Shown here piece by piece: positions 23,644-29,362 of a stretch of DNA of 29,362 bases. The position numbers and the translations under genes are program-made. Below the pieces are notes generated by a model that saw only the letters and a program-made list of their open reading frames with translations, made no database searches and had not been told where the DNA came from. Origin of the DNA: Sulfurimonas sp. (GTDB taxonomy: Bacteria; Campylobacterota; Campylobacteria; Campylobacterales; Sulfurimonadaceae). The stretch covers positions 1 through 29,362 of the forward strand of contig NZ_JALNZY010000021.1 of the NCBI RefSeq assembly GCF_023229105.1. Direction: 5' to 3'. Numbering within the stretch: position 1 is the first letter of the stretch; every line of letters begins with the position of its first letter.

Positions 23644-24841
23644 CGTTTCTAAGAACAGTCAATATATCGACTTCGCTAGCTTTTTTTGCAGGATAAAAAG
23701 AGGATATAACAACAATAGCAAATGCTCCCGTAACTATAAAGATAAAATCTTTAAGGCTTAAATCAAGAGGTAGAGTAGATGTAGGGTAAACATCTTTTGG
23801 TAGATGCACTATATCAAACGTGCTAAGTATCCATAAACCGCTCATGCCGAGTGCTACACCTGCAAAAATACCGCTGACACCTATTACAATTCCCAAATAT
23901 AAAAATACTTTTTTAATCTCTACAGGGGTAGCGCCAAGAGATAAAAGCAGTGCTATTTCACTTCTTCTGTTCATTACGGTCATTAAAAGCGAAGATATAA
24001 TATTTATAGCAGCAATGAGTATGATAAGCATAAGAACAATAAATAAGGAGGCTTTTTCAAGCTCTAATGCCGCAAAAAAGTTTACATTATCTTCCCACCA
24101 CCCTTTTATAGATGCACTTTTAGGGAGATGCTCTTTTATTCTGAGTATATCCATATGCGGATCATCAGAGAAGATATGGATTCCGCTGTAGTGATTGCTA
24201 GGTAGCCCCATAATAGCCTGAAGAGAGGCAAGTGTCGTATAGCTATATGCTTTGTCATAAGCAGATAGTCCGGAGTCAAAAACTCCACGAACGTTAAATC
24301 TTTTAATCTTAGGAGTAACCGACATCCCGCCAGGCTCTACATGTGTAAATATATACATAAGCTTATCATCGAGATAAAGATTCAACTCCTCTTTAAGCGA
24401 TTTTCCTATTAAAATATCAAACTTATCAAAATTATTTTTTTTAATAGCCTCTTTAAGTACGCTGTTTACCTCTGCTTCGCTATTAAAATCAACCCCAAAG
24501 ATGTATCCGCCCTCAAGCTTTGAACCACTTCTTGCCATAACGGATGATTGCACATATGGACTGAATTTTAGATTTGGAAATTTTGATTCTAATTCTAAAA
24601 GAAGATTTTCATCAACGGCTCCGTAAAATTTTGGAATAACCGTTAAAGGGTAGTTCATTATAGTTAATTTCTTTTTAAATTCATTGTCAAAACCGTTCAT
24701 AAGTGCCATGGCTATTATAAGAACCATTACCCCTAAAGTAATGCCCAAAAATGCCAACAATGCAGATAAAAAGATAAATGGCTGCTCGCTGTCAAAGCGT
24801 AAAAATCGCTTTACTAAATAGGGAACAATTGATGTTTTCAA
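23639..24841 (-). CDS. lolC: LolC/LolE-family lipoprotein-releasing ABC permease
   Basis: A 400-aa inner-membrane permease that, with an ATPase (LolD), lifts mature lipoproteins from the inner membrane to LolA. It has a membrane helix at about 22-48 (FLSALLAFLGITLGVMVLIIAMALMNGF here in part), a periplasmic domain of about 200 residues, and three helices at about 265-300, 315-340 and 365-390, the FtsX-type layout. MNRRSEIALLLSLGATPVEIKKVFLYLG is the usual cytoplasmic coupling segment. The start overlaps the secA stop by 4 nt (ATGA), indicating coupled translation. LolD is not in the window. Like other Campylobacterota it may use one permease as a homodimer; that is inferred. Confidence 0.88.
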   Translation of the reverse strand: MKTSIVPYLVKRFLRFDSEQPFIFLSALLAFLGITLGVMVLIIAMALMNGFDNEFKKKLTIMNYPLTVIPKFYGAVDENLLLELESKFPNLKFSPYVQSSVMARSGSKLEGGYIFGVDFNSEAEVNSVLKEAIKKNNFDKFDILIGKSLKEELNLYLDDKLMYIFTHVEPGGMSVTPKIKRFNVRGVFDSGLSAYDKAYSYTTLASLQAIMGLPSNHYSGIHIFSDDPHMDILRIKEHLPKSASIKGWWEDNVNFFAALELEKASLFIVLMLIILIAAINIISSLLMTVMNRRSEIALLLSLGATPVEIKKVFLYLGIVIGVSGIFAGVALGMSGLWILSTFDIVHLPKDVYPTSTLPLDLSLKDFIFIVTGAFAIVVISSFYPAKKASEVDILTVLRNE

Positions 24842-27423
24842 GAAGTAAATACACCTTTTGCTGCAAATAACCCTTTCTTGGGACCACTTTTACCGCAGCA
24901 CAGTTTGTACTTTTTGCCGCTTCCGCATGGACAAGGATCATTTCTTGATACTTTTTTTGTCTCATTATCTTCTTGAAGGAGGTTGAACTGCCTTGCTGCT
25001 TCATTTATTTTTCTCTCTATCTCCAAACGCTCTGCTACTTTTTTTGCCTCTTCTTGTGGGTTTTCAACTCTAAACTGAACAACATGAAGAGTTTTTATGG
25101 TATTGAACTTAATATCGGATATAAGCTCCGTAAAGAGATTAAAGCTCTCTTTTTTATACTCAACAAGAGGGTCTTTTTGATTATATGCACGAAGTCTTAT
25201 GCCTGTTTTCATATTGTCCATGGCGTAAAGATGCTCTCTCCAAGCGTTATCAAGCTCCTTGAGGTAGAGCTCTCTTTCTATCTCACTGCATATATTATCA
25301 TCAAGTACGCTCATCTTCGCATCATAATTGCTTTTAACACTCTTTAATATTGCTTCACGCAACTCTTCATACTCTAGCGCAGAGAAATCATCTACTTTAA
25401 GCTCTATATTAAGCTCTTCATGTAACAGTTTAAAGACTTTTTCTAAATTAAAATCCTCTTTATCGCCACCCTCAAAAATATCACAACTATTTAAGATATG
25501 CTCTATATATTCAGCTCTGATTTCGTTTATTTTTGAAGATGTATCAAATTCAGCATCAAGCAGTTGGTTTCTAAATCTATATACTATCTTTCTTTGCTCA
25601 TTTGCAACGTCATCATACTCTACAATATGCTTTCTGCCTTCATAGTGCATATTTTCAACTTTTTTCTGAGCCTTTTCAACCGCACGTGTTACCATTTTTG
25701 ACTCTATATATTCGCCATCTTCAACACCGAGTCTCTCCATAATGCTTTTAATCTTGTCGCTACCAAATATACGAAGAAGATTATCTTCAAGCGAAAGGTA
25801 AAACTGCGTAGTTCCTAAGTCGCCTTGACGTCCGCTTCTTCCTCGAAGCTGATTATCTATACGACGGTTTTCATGTCTTTCAGTTCCTACAATATAGAGA
25901 CCGCCAAGTTCTCTTACTTCATCATTTACTTTAATATCAACACCGCGTCCTGCCATATTTGTAGCTATTGTAACTGCTCCTTTAGCACCCGCATTTTTTA
26001 TGATTTCACCCTCTTGTGCATGATTTTTTGCATTTAGCACTGTGTGAGCTATTTTCTCTTTTTTGAGCATCTCGTGAAGTGCTTCAGATTTGTCGATAGA
26101 AGCGGTACCGATAAGAACAGGTTGACCTGATTTTGAGAGTTTTTTTATTGTGCTTATAACGGCTTCAAATTTCTCTTTTTCTGTCTTGTAGATAAGGTCG
26201 TTTAAATCTTTTCTAGTAATAGGAATATTGGTAGGAATAGAGATGACATCAAGTGAATAAATCTGAGAAAATTCTGATGCTTCTGTTTGTGCAGTTCCTG
26301 TCATTCCCGCTAGTTTATCATACATTCTAAAGTAGTTTTGAAATGTAATATCTGCTAAAGTCTGTGTCTCTTCCTTGATTTCAACACCCTCTTTTGCCTC
26401 TAATGCTTGATGTAAACCCTCAGAATAACGGCGTCCTTCACTCAGACGACCGGTAAATTCATCTACAATTACTACCTCTGCGTTATTTACAACATAATCT
26501 ACATCTTTTTCAAAAAGATAGTTTGCTTTTAGCGCTTGATCTAAGATATGTGAAAGCGACGCATTTTCAGGGCTGTAAAGATTCTCAACCTTAAACAGCT
26601 CTTCTGCTTTTGTTATACCCTCTTCAGTTAGTAGAATAACCTTATCTTTTTCATCAACGCTAAAGTGTTCATCCCTAACAAGCTTAAGAGCTATTTTATT
26701 TGCATCACTAAAGTCCTGGAGCGTTCTGTTTGTAGGTCCGGAGATAATAAGCGGCGTTCTAGCTTCATCAATCAAAATACTGTCAACTTCATCTACTATA
26801 ACAAAGTTATGACCTCTTTGAACCATCTGCTCTTTAGAGTAGCTCATATTGTCTCTTAGATAATCAAAACCGAACTCGTTATTCGTTCCGTAAGTTATAT
26901 CAGCGCCGTAAACTTCTCGTTTTATGGACGGTTCATACATGTTTTCTGTAATAACTCCTACGCTAAATCCCAAAAATTCATACAGAGGTCGCATCTCGTT
27001 ACCATCTCTTGATGCAAGATAGTCATTGACTGTTACAAGATGTACACCTTTGCCCGTAATCGCATTTAAAACTATCGGGAGCGTTGCCACAAGCGTCTTA
27101 CCCTCGCCTGTCTTCATCTCTGCAATTCTACCCTCATGCAGAACAACTCCACCAATAAGCTGAACATCAAAGTGTCTCATATTGAGTATTCTAACACTCG
27201 CCTCTCTTGTAATCGCAAAGGAGTCAACAAGAACATCATCTAATGTTTTATTACCGCTTAAAACACTCTCTTTAAGCTCAGAAAATGCACCTTTTAACTC
27301 ATCATCACTAAGAGCTTGATATTTGCTCTCTAAAGTATTTATTTTACTTACAATCTTTGTATATTTTTTTAATTCACGATCATTTGTAGTACCAAAAACT
27401 TTACCCATTAATGCCTGTAGCAT
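24838..27423 (-). CDS. secA: preprotein translocase ATPase SecA
   Basis: An 861-aa motor that pushes unfolded secretory proteins through SecYEG. The Walker A motif is MKTGEGKTLVAT at about residues 102-113, Walker B is VDEVDSILIDEARTPLIISG, and motif VI regions follow (GTERHENRRIDNQLRGRSGRQGD). The C-terminal zinc-binding SEC-C tail is present, with C831, C833, C842 and C843 (CPCGSGKKYKLCCG), used to contact SecB or lipids. The ATG at 27423 has AAGG 6 nt upstream; a TTG at 27429 abuts the ribosome site and is rejected. The leader (27440-27475) is unusually GC-rich for this DNA. It is first in an operon with lolC and divergent from lolA. Confidence 0.97.
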   Translation of the reverse strand: MLQALMGKVFGTTNDRELKKYTKIVSKINTLESKYQALSDDELKGAFSELKESVLSGNKTLDDVLVDSFAITREASVRILNMRHFDVQLIGGVVLHEGRIAEMKTGEGKTLVATLPIVLNAITGKGVHLVTVNDYLASRDGNEMRPLYEFLGFSVGVITENMYEPSIKREVYGADITYGTNNEFGFDYLRDNMSYSKEQMVQRGHNFVIVDEVDSILIDEARTPLIISGPTNRTLQDFSDANKIALKLVRDEHFSVDEKDKVILLTEEGITKAEELFKVENLYSPENASLSHILDQALKANYLFEKDVDYVVNNAEVVIVDEFTGRLSEGRRYSEGLHQALEAKEGVEIKEETQTLADITFQNYFRMYDKLAGMTGTAQTEASEFSQIYSLDVISIPTNIPITRKDLNDLIYKTEKEKFEAVISTIKKLSKSGQPVLIGTASIDKSEALHEMLKKEKIAHTVLNAKNHAQEGEIIKNAGAKGAVTIATNMAGRGVDIKVNDEVRELGGLYIVGTERHENRRIDNQLRGRSGRQGDLGTTQFYLSLEDNLLRIFGSDKIKSIMERLGVEDGEYIESKMVTRAVEKAQKKVENMHYEGRKHIVEYDDVANEQRKIVYRFRNQLLDAEFDTSSKINEIRAEYIEHILNSCDIFEGGDKEDFNLEKVFKLLHEELNIELKVDDFSALEYEELREAILKSVKSNYDAKMSVLDDNICSEIERELYLKELDNAWREHLYAMDNMKTGIRLRAYNQKDPLVEYKKESFNLFTELISDIKFNTIKTLHVVQFRVENPQEEAKKVAERLEIERKINEAARQFNLLQEDNETKKVSRNDPCPCGSGKKYKLCCGKSGPKKGLFAAKGVFTS

Positions 27424-27574
27424 TCGCAACCTTATTATAGATAAGTGCGCGCTTTACGCCCACCCATCACTGAAATTCTTTTTATTTTATCATACTTATA
27501 ATAATAATTTACATAAATCATAAAATCATTTTTCTTAAAATTAATACTAAACAATATGTAAACAATCTCTTAGC

Positions 27575-27580
27575 TATAAT
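27575..27580 (+). promoter_or_regulatory. -10 element of lolA
   Basis: AGCTATAATTTTC contains a perfect TATAAT 23 bp before the lolA ATG. The short leader carries AGGGA at 27592-27596, 6 nt before the start. The secA promoter must lie on the other strand in the same 179-bp gap, possibly around 27485-27500 (TATGATAAAAT on the minus strand). Confidence 0.6.
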
Positions 27581-27602
27581 TTTCAAAAATCAGGGATATA
27601 CT

Positions 27603-28118
27603 ATGAAACAATTTTTTCTTTCTATTTTAATAAGCATGCAACTTTTTGCATCACTTGAGCAGATTACTTCATTTGAAGCAGACTTTACGCAAAGCATTAC
27701 GGATGAAAAAGAGAAGGTATTAATCTACCATGGAAGCATAATAGCCCTAAAACCGCAAAATGCCAAATGGAGTTATACAAAACCAGTTCATAAAGATGTT
27801 TATATAAACAATTTTAAAGTAACTATAGTTGAGCCTGAAATTGAACAGGTTATTGTTAGAAGACTAGAATCAAACTTTGACTTCTTTAAAATAATATCTA
27901 ATGCTAAAAAAATCGATGAAAATGTATATGTAGCCTATTACAGAGATTCTAAATTTAGCATAGTTAAAAACGGCAACCTGATAGAGTCTATATCCTACTT
28001 AGATGAGTTTGAGAACAAGGTTAAGATAACTTTTGAAAATCAAAAACAAAACCACGATATTGACAAGTCGCTGTTTATCCCGAAGTATCCGTTGGAATTT
28101 GATATCATTAAAGATTAA
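27603..28118 (+). CDS. lolA: outer-membrane lipoprotein carrier protein LolA
   Basis: A 171-aa periplasmic chaperone that takes lipoproteins from the LolCDE-type transporter to the outer membrane. Residues 1-16 form a signal peptide (MKQFFLSILISMQLFA). The mature part begins with the LolA pattern ITSFEADFTQSITDEKEKVLIYHGSI, followed by LKPQNAKWSYTKPVHKDVYIN, which is the conserved W-Y-P stretch of the family. The second half is more diverged, as usual in Campylobacterota, and no LolB is expected in this group. It is divergent from secA-lolC, so partners in export and lipoprotein sorting are side by side. ATG start with AGGGA 6 nt upstream. Confidence 0.87.
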   Translation: MKQFFLSILISMQLFASLEQITSFEADFTQSITDEKEKVLIYHGSIIALKPQNAKWSYTKPVHKDVYINNFKVTIVEPEIEQVIVRRLESNFDFFKIISNAKKIDENVYVAYYRDSKFSIVKNGNLIESISYLDEFENKVKITFENQKQNHDIDKSLFIPKYPLEFDIIKD

Positions 28119-28148
28119 AAAAAAAGTTTTTTAAAAGAAATTTTATCT

Positions 28149-28176
28149 GCAAGAGAACTCAATATGAGTCTCTTGC
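28149..28176. terminator. hairpin between convergent lolA and acnB, probably bidirectional
   Basis: GCAAGAGAACTC pairs with GAGTCTCTTGC with one bulged A, around an AATAT loop. It lies 30 bp after the lolA stop and 14 bp after the acnB stop. On the minus strand it is followed by AGATAAAATTTCTTTT. Confidence 0.7.
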
Positions 28177-28190
28177 AAAACTGTTTTAGA

Positions 28191-29362
28191 TTATAGTTTA
28201 TAATCTTTTATAAGGTTAAAGTTTAGATATTTGTATATCTCGCTCTCTTTGCCCACTATTTTTTTAGTCTTCTCAAGGTACTCTGCTGGAGTAGGAATAC
28301 GTCCAAGAATTGCACATGTTGCAGCTAACTCTGCGGAGCCAAGATAGACCTGTGCGCCTTTTCCTAAACGGTTGTCAAAGTTACGAGTTGATGTAGAAAA
28401 TACAACAGCATTATCAGCAACACGAGCCTGATTTCCCATACATAAAGAACATCCTGGAATCTCGGTACGAGCGCCTGATGCGTTGAAAATTGAATAATAA
28501 CCATCTTCGGTTAACTGTTTTTCATCCATTTTTGTCGGAGGACAAACCCATAGAGTCGTAGGAACCTTGCCCTCGCCTTTTAAGACTTCCCCGAGTGCAC
28601 GGTAGTGACCGATGTTTGTCATACAAGAACCGACAAACACTTCATCTATTTTTGTAGGACGCTCTGATGCAAGAACCTCGCTCAATGTTGCAACATCATC
28701 TGGGTCATTTGGACAAGCTACTATTGGTTCTGTAATCTTGTTTAAATCTATTTCGATTACAGCTGCGTACTCTGCATCTGCATCTGGCTTCATTAATGTC
28801 GGATTAGCTAACCAATCTTTCATCTTGTCAATACGACGCTGTATAGTACGCTTATCTTCATAACCAGCTTCAATCATTGACTCAAGTAGAGTAACATTTG
28901 ATTTTAGATACTCAATTACAGGCGCTTCATTCAAAAGAACAGTACATGCAGCGGCTGAACGCTCAGCGGATGCATCTGAGAGCTCAAAAGCCTGCTCGCA
29001 TTTCATATTCGGCATACCCTCTATTTCCATAATACGGCCAGCGAAGATATTTTTCTTGCCTTTTTTCTCAACTGTCAAAAGCCCCTCTTTGATTGCCTGA
29101 TGAGGAATAGCATTAACAAGGTCACGAAGAGTGATTCCAGGTTGCAACTCTCCCGTAAAACGAACAAGAACAGATTCAGGCATTGTAAGAGGCATTGAGC
29201 CTGTTACTGCTGCAAACGCAACGATACCAGAGCCACCAGGAAATGAGATACCTATCGGAAAACGTGTATGACTATCAGCTCCCGTTCCAACAGTATCAGG
29301 AAGAACCATTCTGTTTAACCATGAGTGGATAACTCCATCGCCGGGGCGAAGTGCCACACCAG
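28191..29362 (-). CDS. acnB: aconitate hydratase B, C-terminal part (cut by window edge)
   Basis: The last 390 residues of a protein that should total about 860. The frame runs unbroken through the right edge: GVALRPGDGVIHSWLNRMVLP is internal AcnB sequence, so the methionine-like codon near the edge is not the start. The catalytic domain shows GTGADSHTRFPIGISFPGGSG, and the [4Fe-4S] cysteines lie in GSCMTN and CSLCMGN. AcnB interconverts citrate and isocitrate through cis-aconitate, joining the icd reaction in the same cycle; it is separated from that cluster by the envelope genes. Its promoter lies outside the window. No disruption is seen. Confidence 0.96.
   Translation of the reverse strand, partial: GVALRPGDGVIHSWLNRMVLPDTVGTGADSHTRFPIGISFPGGSGIVAFAAVTGSMPLTMPESVLVRFTGELQPGITLRDLVNAIPHQAIKEGLLTVEKKGKKNIFAGRIMEIEGMPNMKCEQAFELSDASAERSAAACTVLLNEAPVIEYLKSNVTLLESMIEAGYEDKRTIQRRIDKMKDWLANPTLMKPDADAEYAAVIEIDLNKITEPIVACPNDPDDVATLSEVLASERPTKIDEVFVGSCMTNIGHYRALGEVLKGEGKVPTTLWVCPPTKMDEKQLTEDGYYSIFNASGARTEIPGCSLCMGNQARVADNAVVFSTSTRNFDNRLGKGAQVYLGSAELAATCAILGRIPTPAEYLEKTKKIVGKESEIYKYLNFNLIKDYKL

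Noticed and set aside
1..29362. CRISPR arrays, prophage genes or defence islands
   Set aside because: No spaced repeat array and no cas, phage structural or restriction genes were seen; the only accessory genes are the toxin-antitoxin pair.

Overview
The window looks like chromosome of a free-living, autotrophic Campylobacterota bacterium, most like Sulfurimonas. The evidence is low GC content, the four-subunit OorDABC 2-oxoglutarate:ferredoxin oxidoreductase, a large monomeric NADP isocitrate dehydrogenase beside malate dehydrogenase, fumarase and succinyl-CoA synthetase, and a Campylobacterota-style RNase P RNA. The genus is an inference from gene content; no database search was run.

Layout. 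1-1100: tRNA-Glu(UUC), a response regulator ending in a ribbon-helix-helix-like domain, and a small protein of unknown function (all minus strand). 1202-6957: a plus-strand tripartite RND efflux operon (small secreted protein, TolC-like outer-membrane protein, periplasmic adaptor, CusA/CzcA-type pump). 6958-8588: the most unusual part. It holds a GC-richer stretch with a broken short ORF, then a relBE-type toxin-antitoxin pair between two near-identical 19-nt repeats, and then rnpB. The right repeat is the 3' end of rnpB. 8634-9380: a TetR-family regulator behind four evenly spaced operator-like sites. 9435-19463: a minus-strand carbon block, transcribed icd, mdh, fumC, sucC, sucD, oorD, oorA, oorB, oorC. 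19592-28176: cell-envelope genes (mltG, a YhdP/AsmA-like giant, lolC, secA, lolA). 28191-29362: the C-terminal part of aconitase B, cut by the window edge.

How the genes work together. OorDABC, succinyl-CoA synthetase, fumarase, malate dehydrogenase, isocitrate dehydrogenase and the nearby aconitase cover most of the tricarboxylic acid cycle. In this phylum the cycle usually runs reductively to fix CO2. Fumarate reductase and ATP-citrate lyase are not in the window. SecA exports the precursors of LolA and of other envelope proteins, and LolC and LolA belong to the lipoprotein-sorting route.

The best candidate for something undescribed is the roughly 900-bp segment at the 3' end of rnpB. Duplicated rnpB terminal sequence, direct repeats placed symmetrically inside each end, a toxin-antitoxin cargo and no integrase together suggest a non-autonomous or decayed integrative element that uses the RNase P RNA gene as its attachment site.
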